From Deltaproteobacteria bacterium (GTDB taxonomy: Bacteria; Myxococcota_A; Polyangia; JACPQR01), in the NCBI GenBank assembly GCA_016190375.1, contig JACPQR010000113.1, forward strand, positions 1 through 34,921: a stretch of 34,921 nucleotides of DNA. The letters are read 5' to 3'. A program made the translations under genes and the position numbers. Within the stretch, counting starts at the first letter, position 1; every line of letters starts with the position of its first letter. Shown here in pieces: positions 7,669 to 16,000 of this stretch. The notes under the pieces were generated by a model. The model was not told the origin of the DNA, ran no database searches, and saw nothing but the letters and a program-made list of their open reading frames with translations.

Positions 7669-8142
7669 CGAACCAGCCAGCCGGGACAGTTGAACAGGAA
7701 GACGGGAAGACACGCCTGATTGATCCGGGTCCCTTCCATCCTTCGCGTCTTCCTGTTCGATCACGACGCTGGAGTCGTGAAAGGGAATCTCGATCACGGG
7801 GCCCCTTCCATCCTTCGCGTCTTCCTGTTCAATCTCTGGACGAACCTGACGGCGCGCACCGGGGAGGGCCGGAGCGCCAGCGAGCGGCCGACACCTCTTC
7901 ACCTTGCCGGATCGTCCGACCGCCGTCCCCGAGAAGTCGTACAGACGTGTGAACGACATTCCGGGGATGGCGCGGAGACACGGGCCGAGCGCGTCCACCC
8001 TGCCGCTTCGGACGTTCGACCGATCGTCCCCAAGGCCGTGCAGATCTGGTGTCGCTGCGGCGGGCGGCGGTGCGCGCACGTGTGCCTTCGGGGCCCGCGC
8101 ACCGCCTGCGGCGATCTCACGGCCGGCGTGGGACGACCGTCC
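7669..8142. other. 474-bp non-coding stretch with dispersed-type repeats
   Basis: No reading frame here has convincing codon bias, start and ribosome site. The left part (7690-7834) holds three copies of one repeat, described separately. A hairpin TCACGAC/GTCGTGA with a 6-base loop lies at 7761-7780, between the direct copies. The right part (about 7850-8142) shows no recognisable element. It separates convergent genes (stops at 7668 plus and 8143 minus). No T-tract terminator is visible. Confidence 0.5.
7690..7834. repeat. Three-copy repeat: two direct 32-bp copies and one inverted partial copy
   Basis: Direct copies at 7731-7762 and 7803-7834 are identical at 31 of 32 positions (period 72) and contain CTTCGCGTCTTCCTGTTC. 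A partial inverted copy at 7690-7709 (TTGAACAGGAAGACGGGAAG) pairs with 7813-7832 at 19 of 20 positions, so the region could fold into a long stem. Two direct copies with one 40-bp spacer are too few, and the copies too divergently arranged, for a CRISPR array. A dispersed intergenic repeat family is more likely. Confidence 0.75.
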
Positions 8143-8967
8143 TCAGCACGCGGGGCGCTTTCCCGCCCGGCACGGCGAAGTCGCCTCCTGGAGCGCCGCG
8201 CGGAGCAGTTCTTCGAGCTTGGCACCAGGCGCGAACCGGGAGCGCACGGCGGCGAGGGCGTCCTTCGCCTCGTGGGCGCGAAACCCCATGTTGACCAGGG
8301 CGCTTCGTACCGCCTCGTGACTGGAGACCTGCTCAGCCTCGCGATCCTGGTCCCCCGCCGGGGACTTCCGAGGGTCGCCGTACTCGGTCCCGTCTGCGTA
8401 CCGGAAGCGCAGGTCAGGAGCCCGGCCCTCGACCAGAAGTAGGCCCTTGTGGATGCGGGCATGATGCGCGCCGCACTGGACCGTGAGGTTTCCCATACCG
8501 TTGTCGCCCTGCTCGCTCCGGAAGGTCAGGTGGTGGACGTCGATCCACAGGGAATTGGAGCACCCCGGAACCGTGCAGCGCCCGCCGTCCCGGCGAAGGA
8601 CGGCCCGGCGTATGGCGGGCGGGATCGACTGGCTCGCCTTGCGCAGTCCCACGTGGGACTCGGCGGGATCGACGCGGCCGATGTGCTGGGCATCGCAGGC
8701 GACACGCTCGATCACCTCGGGCGAGAGCTCGACCCTCTCGCCCCGGGCGTCCTGGTAGACCCGCCGGCAGTCCTCGCACTGTACGAGGGCCACCTGGTAG
8801 TTCGAGCGCCCCTCGTCGGAGGGTCCCCGGAGCCTCGCCTGAAACAAGTTCATCAGGACCTCCTCCTCCGACAGCTCGCGATCGACGTCGCGGCGCTCCA
8901 GCCGGACGACCTCGCGCCAGGCGGCGTACACCTCGGCCCGTACCTCGAAGCGCAGGGTCCGGGTCAT
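8143..8967 (-). CDS. HNH endonuclease with C-terminal RuvA domain III-like segment
   Basis: The 274-residue protein carries an HNH nuclease core (about 115-178): Cys131 and Cys136, the DVHHL pair His145-His146, Asn160, Cys165 and His169/His173. The cysteines likely bind structural zinc, and the HNH residues bind the catalytic metal. An upstream CEDC pair (64-67) may form a second zinc site. The C-terminus (about 216-262, HEAVRSALVNMGFRAHEAKD and KLEELLRAAL) resembles the three-helix domain III of RuvA, which in RuvA contacts RuvB. This fusion suggests DNA-junction or repair-related targeting, which is inference. Start ATG 8967 has a weak GGAG-like site. No signal peptide, methylase or partner gene is adjacent, so a restriction system is not supported. 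It could also be a homing or remnant mobile nuclease. Confidence 0.88.
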   Translation of the reverse strand: MTRTLRFEVRAEVYAAWREVVRLERRDVDRELSEEEVLMNLFQARLRGPSDEGRSNYQVALVQCEDCRRVYQDARGERVELSPEVIERVACDAQHIGRVDPAESHVGLRKASQSIPPAIRRAVLRRDGGRCTVPGCSNSLWIDVHHLTFRSEQGDNGMGNLTVQCGAHHARIHKGLLLVEGRAPDLRFRYADGTEYGDPRKSPAGDQDREAEQVSSHEAVRSALVNMGFRAHEAKDALAAVRSRFAPGAKLEELLRAALQEATSPCRAGKRPAC

Positions 8968-9042
8968 GAGCTCCGGGCTCGGCGGATCGCTCGGCCGCTG
9001 CCCGGGGCTGTGGCCCGCTATGGTTCGCGCGCACGAAAAGGC

Positions 9043-9192
9043 ATGGTCATCTTCGTCCCGCCGGGCGACTCGAACCGAGAGGACGACACGCGACCGCCGA
9101 AAGAATATGACGACATCGTCAGGTTCCTGCGTGCCTGCGGCGCGCGGGTTATCGGCTCACAGAAGGAGCCGGGGCGGAATCCCTCGATGTGA
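9043..9192 (+). CDS. Doubtful small ORF of 49 residues
   Basis: An ATG at 9043, preceded by AAAAGG, opens a 49-codon frame with mostly G/C third positions and a mixed, protein-like composition (EYDDIVRFLRACGARVIGSQ). It is divergent from the HNH gene with 75 bases between the starts. It has no recognisable family, signal peptide or membrane segment. It may be a genuine small gene, the remnant of a longer one, or chance; the location among relics argues for caution. Confidence 0.28.
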   Translation: MVIFVPPGDSNREDDTRPPKEYDDIVRFLRACGARVIGSQKEPGRNPSM

Positions 9193-9247
9193 CCTCCGCG
9201 GGGGATGGCGCTGGCGGCTTTCGGGGCTGAGCTTCGAGGTCCGCCAG

Positions 9248-9418
9248 GTCAAGAGGGTTGTCTGAAAGACACAGCATCCGAACCCACACCACGAGCTCCG
9301 CCGCGGTCCCCGCAGCGACGGAGTAGTGATACTTCCGGTCCTGACATGGCGACCTGCTCGATGACCTTGGCATCGCCTCCGCGAGCTGCATCGCGACCTC
9401 GAGTGCCTCGAACTGTAC
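9248..9418 (-). pseudogene. Degenerate four-helix-bundle (23S rRNA IVS-type) gene remnant
   Basis: Read on the minus strand, pieces of the four-helix-bundle family appear in broken frames. VQFEALEVAMQLAEA (from 9418) matches the family's first helix. AKVIEQVA follows in a second frame. DRKYHYSVAAGTAAEL returns in the first frame and matches the third helix (usual form DRxHxYRVAxGSAAEV). The middle of about 60 residues is missing, so a deletion plus two frameshifts is likely. The remnant starts immediately after the stop codon of the lipoprotein gene at 9419, in the same frame. The family assignment is from memory of its consensus and would need a profile search. Confidence 0.45.
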
Positions 9419-9946
9419 CTACAGCTCCGAGAACGCGATCGTGACGAGGCTCGTGGCGCCGGCCTTGACGCTCGTCGTGGCGCAGCCGATGCCGACGGTG
9501 TTCTCGTCGGCGTCGTAGGCCTCGAGGAAGACGAGCGCCGGGCCCTCCGGCACGTCCTCGATCGTGACGCCGTCGTCGGACTCCATCTCTTCGCGCCTGA
9601 AGACCGGGATCGGCTCGATGACGTCGCCGTCGGCCAGGCCCGCGCAGTCGGGATCGACGGCGCAGACGAGCTCGGCGCTGGAGCTCACGCCGCCGCCGCT
9701 CGGCAGTGTCGCCGAAGGGCCGAGGCAGCCGAAGCCGAGCTCGTTGGCATGGATGACGACCACGGAGACGGCCTCGGTGCCCTCGGGCAGCGACTCGGCG
9801 CCGAGGGCGAACGTGAGGCTCGCCACCTCCGCGGAGGCGCAGGAGCCGAGCGCCATCGCGGCAGCGACGACCGCCGCGCGGATCCTCCGCGCGCGAGGCG
9901 GCGCGGCCGCGTCGCGAAGCGAAGAGGTATCGTGGCCCCGGGCCAT
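9419..9946 (-). CDS. Putative lipoprotein, unknown function
   Basis: The 175-residue product has a long basic N-terminus, a hydrophobic stretch AAVVAAAMALGSC and a lipobox-like LGSC (Cys36), then an acidic beta-rich domain (SLTFALGAESLPEGTEAVSV, later PEGPALVFLEAYDADENTVG) with four further cysteines. This looks like a small extracellular beta-sandwich on a lipid anchor. The ATG at 9946 lies 35 bases from the divergent GTG start of the kinase gene, so the two genes probably share a promoter region. The signal peptide is unusually long before its hydrophobic core, so a different start is possible. I recognise no family. Confidence 0.65.
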   Translation of the reverse strand: MARGHDTSSLRDAAAPPRARRIRAAVVAAAMALGSCASAEVASLTFALGAESLPEGTEAVSVVVIHANELGFGCLGPSATLPSGGGVSSSAELVCAVDPDCAGLADGDVIEPIPVFRREEMESDDGVTIEDVPEGPALVFLEAYDADENTVGIGCATTSVKAGATSLVTIAFSEL

Positions 9947-9981
9947 GCGGCAGGATATGATGCACCGGACAGCGCGCGTCC

Positions 9982-11700
9982 GTGGCAGAAAAGTTCGGAA
10001 AATTCACGCTGCTCAGGCAGATCGCCATCGGCGGGATGGGCGAGATCTTCCTGGCCCAGGAGCGGGGTTTCGGCGGCGTCGAGCGCTCGCTGGTCGTCAA
10101 GCGGCTCTTGCCCCAGCTCGGGCAGAGCGAGGAGTTCGTCACGATGTTCCTCGACGAGGGGCGCATCGCGGCGCAGCTCAGCCACCCGAACATCGTCCAG
10201 CTCTACGAGGTCGGCGAGATCGACGAGCGGTACTTCCTGGCGATGGAGTACGTGGACGGGCTCTCGCTGGCGGAGCTCATCATCCGGCTGGCGCGACTCG
10301 GCGCGCCGGCGATCTCGCTCGACGTCGCCTTGCCCATCGCCCACTCGCTGGCCGCCGCGCTCGCATACGCGCACTCGAGGCGCGACGCGCACGGAGAGTC
10401 GCTCGCGGTCGTCCACCGTGACGTCACTCCCCAGAATGTCCTGCTCTCCCGGCAGGGCGGGGTCAAGCTGACGGACTTCGGGATCGCGACGGCCGCGAAC
10501 AAGGTCCACGTCACCGTCGTCGGCAAGGTCAAGGGCAAGCTCGCCTACATGGCCCCCGAGCAGGCCCGAGGCGAGCGCGTCGACGGTCGCGCCGACCTCT
10601 TCGCCCTGGGGATCCTCCTGTACGAGATGACCACGGGCGTGCACCCGTTCCTGGACGCGGCCCAGGTCGTCGGCGACCAGCCCGACGCGGTCCAGGCGCT
10701 CGTCAAGATCATCACCTCTCCCCCGTCGCGACCGTCGCAGCACGATCCGCTCTACCCGAACGACCTCGAGACGCTGGTGATGCGATGCCTGGAGAAGGAT
10801 CCCGCCGAGCGGCCGGCGTCCGCCTCGGTCGTCGAGCGCAGGATCGAGGAGCTGATGGAGCGGCGGCAGATCGCCGCGGGCGGCCGCGCGCTCGCCGAGC
10901 TCATCTCGAAGGTCTGCCCGCCGGCGGACAGGCCGCCGACGATGAGCGGGTTCGTCATCGCGAAGCCCGGCCAGGGCACGCTGCCGATGGCGGACGTGGC
11001 GGGGCCGGCGGCCGGACCACGGCCCCCGAGCTCGCCGTCGAGGCCAAGGCTCGTGCCTCCTCCGCCGCCGTCCGGCGATCGAAGCCCCGCGCTGGGCACG
11101 CCGCTCATCACCTACGCCGACGACGACGATCACCCGGTCACGGAGATGACCGCCCCCTACGCGCCCGGCCGAGGTCGAGGGCACCTCAGGATCGTCCTGT
11201 CGGCGCTCGCCGCCGCGGTCGTCGGGGCGGCCCTGACCTTGACGGTGGTCTACGTCCCGGACTGGAGCTCCGCGCGTCCGACGGCGACGCCGATCGACGA
11301 TGATCCACTGGCTGTGCCGGGAAGCGCCCTGGGGAGCGGCCAGGTGCACGAGATCCCGCCATCGGCGCCGGAGGTCGTCATCAGCCCTCCCCCCGACGCG
11401 GGCGCCGGGGATCCGACCGCCGACGACGGCGGCGCGGTCATGGAGTTCACGGTCGGCGAGACGTTCCAGCGCCGCCCTGGAGGTCTGATCGCTTTCCACG
11501 TCTACCCATGGGCCTGGGTCGTCATCGACGGCCGGCAGCGCGGCCTCCTGCCGATGGCCCCGGTGCCCGTGCCCGCCGGCCCCCACCGGGTCACGATCCG
11601 GTGCGGCGAGGGGCGCCAGGTGGACAGCCGGACGCTGACCGTCCACGTCCCCTCGGGCGGCCGGGCGACCGTGACGCACACTTTTCCGCGCTGCAGGTGA
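9982..11700 (+). CDS. Membrane Ser/Thr protein kinase with periplasmic PEGA-like domain
   Basis: The 572-residue protein starts at GTG. A Hanks-type kinase domain occupies about 8-290, with the Gly-rich loop IGGMGE (16-21), ATP-binding Lys40, Glu59, catalytic HRDVTPQN (145-152; Asp147, Asn152), DFG (165-167) and APE (191-193). HRDVTPQN replaces the commoner HRDLKPxN, a variant typical of myxobacterial kinases. A Pro-rich juxtamembrane linker follows (about 320-390), then one transmembrane segment (about 398-420, IVLSALAAAVVGAALTLTVV). An external C-terminal domain ends the protein (about 500-570, VIDGRQRGLLPMAPVPVPAG, PEGA-like). It is a plausible phosphodonor for FHA proteins such as the one at 4683-6062, but no direct link is visible. 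Its stop is one base from the convergent lipoprotein stop. Confidence 0.95.
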   Translation: MAEKFGKFTLLRQIAIGGMGEIFLAQERGFGGVERSLVVKRLLPQLGQSEEFVTMFLDEGRIAAQLSHPNIVQLYEVGEIDERYFLAMEYVDGLSLAELIIRLARLGAPAISLDVALPIAHSLAAALAYAHSRRDAHGESLAVVHRDVTPQNVLLSRQGGVKLTDFGIATAANKVHVTVVGKVKGKLAYMAPEQARGERVDGRADLFALGILLYEMTTGVHPFLDAAQVVGDQPDAVQALVKIITSPPSRPSQHDPLYPNDLETLVMRCLEKDPAERPASASVVERRIEELMERRQIAAGGRALAELISKVCPPADRPPTMSGFVIAKPGQGTLPMADVAGPAAGPRPPSSPSRPRLVPPPPPSGDRSPALGTPLITYADDDDHPVTEMTAPYAPGRGRGHLRIVLSALAAAVVGAALTLTVVYVPDWSSARPTATPIDDDPLAVPGSALGSGQVHEIPPSAPEVVISPPPDAGAGDPTADDGGAVMEFTVGETFQRRPGGLIAFHVYPWAWVVIDGRQRGLLPMAPVPVPAGPHRVTIRCGEGRQVDSRTLTVHVPSGGRATVTHTFPRCR

Positions 11701-11701
11701 G

Positions 11702-12358
11702 CTAGTAGATGCAGTCGGACCACAGGGGATCGGGCATGCAGACCCAGCCCATCGTGTTCCCGTAGTCGTCGGAGACCTCGTAGCAGGCGAACATGGCCGG
11801 GCAGTCGCGTTCGGCGGCGCAGTCGATCCCGCAGATGGCTCCTCCGGGGTAGTTGATGCAGAGGTTGGGCGGTCCGCCGCAGTCGTCGGGGTAGCCCACG
11901 CATTCCTCGCACAGGTGCTCGAACCTCGGATCGTCGGGCCCGGCGTCGACGCCCGAGTCCGGTCCGGGCGAGACGCCGGAGTCGAGGCCGCCCTGCCCCT
12001 CGCACTCCTCGTCGCAGTCGTTCCGGCAGTACGAGACCTCCACCTCGTCGGATCTCGCCGATCCGTCCTGCGCCGCGACCTCGACGCGAACGGCGTTCTC
12101 GCAAGGCGAGAGCATCTGCCGGGGGATCCGCACCTCCTCCGCACCCTCCGCCCAGCGGCCCGAGTACCGCAGGACACCCCCGATCGTGATCGCGTAGAAG
12201 CAGTTCCGGGAGACGAAGACGTCGATGCTCGCGTAGTCGTCCCCGCGCGAGTCGACCAGATCGCTGTGATCGGTGATCGAGAAGCCGATGCCGCCGTCCT
12301 CGCTGCACGCGCCCGGCAAGAGGGCCGCCACGAGTAGCGCGGAGGTTCCGCGATTCAC
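11702..12358 (-). CDS. Cys-rich lipoprotein, unknown function
   Basis: I choose the GTG at 12358 because it gives a compact lipoprotein signal (VNRGTSALLVAALLPGAC, Cys18) for a 218-residue product. An in-frame ATG at 12433 would add 25 residues running into the neighbouring antitoxin gene. The mature protein has an N-terminal beta domain (about 20-125), a short DSGVSPGPDSGVDAGPDD linker of a kind common in myxobacterial surface proteins, and a C-terminal domain with about 14 cysteines (LCEECVGYPDDCGG and onward) ending in CIY. It is divergent from the antitoxin gene by 64 bases and convergent with the kinase gene. No family is recognised. Confidence 0.72.
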   Translation of the reverse strand: MNRGTSALLVAALLPGACSEDGGIGFSITDHSDLVDSRGDDYASIDVFVSRNCFYAITIGGVLRYSGRWAEGAEEVRIPRQMLSPCENAVRVEVAAQDGSARSDEVEVSYCRNDCDEECEGQGGLDSGVSPGPDSGVDAGPDDPRFEHLCEECVGYPDDCGGPPNLCINYPGGAICGIDCAAERDCPAMFACYEVSDDYGNTMGWVCMPDPLWSDCIY

Positions 12359-12399
12359 GACGACAAGATAGCACGGACGGCTGCGCTTGAACGTGACCA

Positions 12400-12422
12400 A
12401 GCCGGATCGTAAAATCGTAAGA
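12400..12422 (+). promoter_or_regulatory. Possible toxin-antitoxin operator: tandem ATCGTAA
   Basis: Immediately before the antitoxin ATG (12423) two near-tandem copies of ATCGTAA occur within GGATCGTAAAATCGTAAG. Ribbon-helix-helix antitoxins commonly autoregulate by binding short tandem sites at this position. No good ribosome binding site is visible here. The element is seen directly; its role is inference. Confidence 0.35.
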
Positions 12423-12668
12423 ATGAAGGCCATCTATGTCGACGATCGCCTGCACCGACGCATCAAGCTTCTGGCCGCGCGCAGGGGCCGGCCACTCAAG
12501 CATCTGGTCGAGTCCCTCCTCGATCGTGCGCTCCGGGACGAGAGCCCCGGCGCGGAGGTCGAGACGTCCGACATCCAGGCTCTGGCGGCGCGGGGGGGAA
12601 GCTTCGACTTCCTCGAGGACGAGCGGGAGGATCTCTACTCGCTGGCGGAGGGCGAGTCGGTCGAATGA
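12423..12668 (+). CDS. Ribbon-helix-helix-type antitoxin
   Basis: The 81-residue protein has an N-terminal DNA-binding-like segment (MKAIYVDDRLHRRIKLLAAR, with following helix PLKHLVESLLDRALRD) in which a short beta strand is followed by two helices, as in ribbon-helix-helix antitoxins. An acidic, probably disordered C-terminus (EDEREDLYSLAEGESVE) would wrap the toxin. The ATG at 12423 is favoured over an in-frame TTG at 12387 because it starts exactly at the predicted strand. The stop overlaps the toxin start in an ATGA, the usual arrangement for type II toxin-antitoxin pairs. It should neutralise the downstream MazF-like toxin and repress the operon. Confidence 0.82.
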   Translation: MKAIYVDDRLHRRIKLLAARRGRPLKHLVESLLDRALRDESPGAEVETSDIQALAARGGSFDFLEDEREDLYSLAEGESVE

Positions 12669-13030
12669 AGCTCCAGGATCTGCCTCGGGGCAGCGTCGTT
12701 CTCGTCGCCTTCCCGTTCACCGACCTCACCGCGACGAAGGTCCGTCCCGCGATCGTGCTCTCGACGCCCGAGTTCCACGCTCGACACGGCGACGTGATCA
12801 TCGCGGCGGTCTCGTCGGTCGTTCGGCGTCCAGAGCACCCCACGAGTGTTCTTCTGCCAGTGGACAGCCCGGATTTCGCCCGCACCGGGTTGCGGGTGGC
12901 GTCGACCGTGCACTGCGGCAAGCTGGTGACCGTGCAGGGCACCCTCGTTCTGAAGCGTCTCGGTCACCTCGCCAGTCCTGCGCTGAGGCGCGTCGACACC
13001 GCCCTGCGTCGCGCGGTCGGGCTCGCCTGA
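12665..13030 (+). CDS. MazF/PemK-like endoribonuclease toxin
   Basis: The 121-residue product begins with the family signature GSVVLVAFPFTD (9-20), followed by KVRPAIVLS (25-33), with the conserved Arg27-Pro28, and then a beta-rich core (DVIIAAVSS; TSVLLPVDS; SGLRVAS-like TGLRVASTVH; LVTVQGTLV). These toxins cleave mRNA or rRNA at short sites and cause growth arrest. It is translationally coupled to the antitoxin by a 4-base overlap. The frame appears intact and of normal length. The target sequence cannot be predicted. It ends 22 bases from the convergent stop of the sulfatase-like gene. Confidence 0.9.
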   Translation: MKLQDLPRGSVVLVAFPFTDLTATKVRPAIVLSTPEFHARHGDVIIAAVSSVVRRPEHPTSVLLPVDSPDFARTGLRVASTVHCGKLVTVQGTLVLKRLGHLASPALRRVDTALRRAVGLA

Positions 13031-13052
13031 GAGCGCGAGCTCGATCACCCCG

Positions 13053-16000
13053 CTATCTGACCCGCACGCGCGCGATGGCGCGAATGGAGACGCCCAGGTC
13101 CCGCGGGTCGGTGTCGAGCACGACGGACCTGGCGCGTCCGCGCGCCTCGGCGGGGAGGTCGAAGTAGACCTCGTGCCAGCCGGTCGCCACCGGCACGGCC
13201 TGACCCTCGAGCACGAGGCGCCCGCCGTCGCCTCGCGCGCCGAGCCAGACGACGACGCGACGCCGGCCCGCCGGGACGCTCACGGGAGCTCCGCCGGGCG
13301 GCGGAGAGCAGCCCTCGGCCCCGCATCGGAATCCCGCGAGAGGGTCCGTGCTCAGGTCCCGCTCGCCGCCGAGCGCCACGAGCGCCGCGAGGGCCCCGTC
13401 GACGGGCTCCCTTCCCTCGAGGGCGCGCCGCAGCGCCGGACAGGCGGAGCGGTCGCCGAGCCGCGCCAGCGCGCCGGCCGCGGCGCTCCGGACGTTCCCG
13501 TACGGGTCGTCCGCGACGACGCGCGCCAGAGGAAGCACGGCGCGCCGATCCCCGATGGCCCCGAGGGCCGCCACGATCGCGCTCTTCTCGCGGATCTCGT
13601 CGAGCCGCGCGACCAGGATCGGCACGGACCCGCGGTCGCCCAGATCTCCCAGGCGCTCGATGGCGGCGATCCGGGTCTCGACCGGAACCACGCCCGACGC
13701 CGGAGCCGGGCCAAAGCCCTCGCCCCGCGGACCGGACCTCACCAGCTCCCTGAGGAAGCGGACGACCGAGGGCGACCCGTCGGGGAGCGCCGCGAGCCCG
13801 AGAGCGGCGCGCCAGGCGAGCTCGGGCCGCTCCGCGGCGTCCGCGATCACCTCGAGCGCACGAGCGGTTCCCCTGCGGTCGCCCAGCTCGACCAGCGACA
13901 CCGCGGCGCCCGCCGAGACCCGCGCCTCGTCGTCGCCCAGCGCTCGGACGAGACCCGGGATCGCCTCCGACTGGCCCAGGGGTCCCAGGACCTCGGCCGC
14001 CTGGGTGCGAACGGCCACGTCCGAGCCCTCGAGGAGCAGGGTCACCTCGCCGGCCACGGCGGCATCCCCCAGCATCGCCCTCCGGATCGCCTCCGGCCAC
14101 TCGCCGCCGGACGCCGACTCACCGGCGCGCTCGAACCGCGCGTGGCGGGTCCAGGCCCGAAGGACGCCGCCGAGCTCCCGCACACGCGCCGGGCGTGCGT
14201 CGGCGAGGTTTCGTTCCTCGGACGGATCCTCGTCGAGGTCGTACAGGCGGCAGAGGTCGTACGCCTCGTCGCACACGAGCTTCTCGCTGCCTTCGACGAC
14301 CATCCGGGAGCCCACCGTCTCGGCGAAGGCGCGCGTCGCTCGTTCGCGGCCGAAGAGGAGTGGTCGCAGGTCGGTGCCTCTGACGCGGGCGCCGTAGGGC
14401 ACGCCGTAGAGGCCGAGGACCGTTGGAACCACGTCGATGAGCTGCACGGGCGCCCTGACGCGCGAGGGCTCGATCCCCGGAACGGCGATCACGAGCGGGA
14501 CGCGGATCTGCTCGTCGTACAGGGTCGTCCCGTGATAGCGCCCCCCGTGCTCCCCGAACTCCTCGCCGTGATCGGCGGTGACGACGACGATCGGAGCCCC
14601 TCGCCTCGCGGTCATCTCCCGCACGACCTCGCCGACCACCTCGTCGACCATCGCGATCTCCCCGTCGTAGAGGTCCACGTCGCGGTCTCCGAAGCGATGC
14701 TCGGGGTGGGGATCGTACGGCTCGTGAGGCTCGAAGAAGTGCACCCAGACGAACACCCTCTCGCCTGCCTGCCGCTGGGTCAGGTACTCGAGGACCTGGG
14801 CTGCCCTCGGTCGCGCCTCGAGCGGGTGCATCTTCGAGTATTCGAACCCGAAGCGCTCCTCCTCGAACGCCTGGAAGCGATCGCGGTCGATGAAGAAGAC
14901 CGCGTCCGTGAAGAACGCCGCGGTCTGCATGCCGCGCGAGCGGAGCATGTGGGCCAGCGTCTCCGTCGACGGGGCGTGGCCGAGCCGGTACAGCGACCGC
15001 ACGTACTTCCCCGTGAGCAGCGAGGCCACAGCGTAAGAGGTCTGAGGGGTGACGGAGTAGGCGCGCTCGAACACGACCCCGCGTCGCGCGATCTCGTCGA
15101 TCGCGGGCGACGTGTCCTTGCGCCGGTAGCCGTACGTGCCGAGGTGGTCCGCCCGGAGCGCGTCGACGGTGATGAGGAGGAGGTCCCGATCGTGGACGTC
15201 GAGGACCGGCAGCTCGCGCTCGTCCACCCTGGAGGGCTCGAGCACGATCTCCGGCGCCTCCGCCGCCATTCGCTCCGAGGCCGTCGGGGCCTCGAGCCCG
15301 AGCGCGCTCGCGACCTCGAGGGCTCGGGCCACGCCCGGGGCTCGCTCCGCCAGGACCGCGCGCGTGTTCTGCGTCGACAGCACGAACAGGAGGGCTCCCG
15401 TCGCGGCGCCCAGGGCCGCCGGCGGCAGGACCAGGACGAGCCCCCTCGACGCGCGGCGGAGCCAGGGCGGAAGTCGAGCCGGCGCCAGGAGCAGCGCCGA
15501 GCCGACCAGGGCAGCCAGGGAGAGGACGCCGAGCCATTCGTGGAAGAGCGGGTACAGGCGGACGAGGATCCGCGCGTCGGCCGCATGCAGGGCCGCGCCG
15601 GCCAGCAGAAGGAACACGCCGCTGGCGGCACGGGTGATCCGGCCCGCCCCGTCGAGACGTCTCGCGATCCGCGGTACCGCCCAGGCAAGCGCGACCGCGA
15701 CGATCGACGCCGCCGCGACGACTAGCAGGGGTCGAGCGGCCATCGCGCTTGCGCGGGGGCCCGAGGTGAGGACCCACGCGGACGGACCGACGAGGGGTAG
15801 CGACAGAAGGCCCGCCGCGCGGCCCCAACCCGCGGCTCGATCCCTCGCCAGCGGGCGGCCGGCGAGGACGACGATGCCCAGGACGAGCGCCAGGGCCAGG
15901 CCCGCCAGGACGCCGAGGCCGGCGTCGATCGCGAAGGCGGAACGGAGCGCCAGCGCCCGCTCGTGAGACGTTACGAACAGGCGGCGCGCGGTCACCGAGA

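Noticed and set aside
7731..7834. Minimal CRISPR array
   Set aside because: Only two direct copies, a third inverted copy, and no cas genes in the window.
8143..8967. Restriction-modification system
   Set aside because: No methyltransferase or specificity gene is adjacent to the HNH nuclease.
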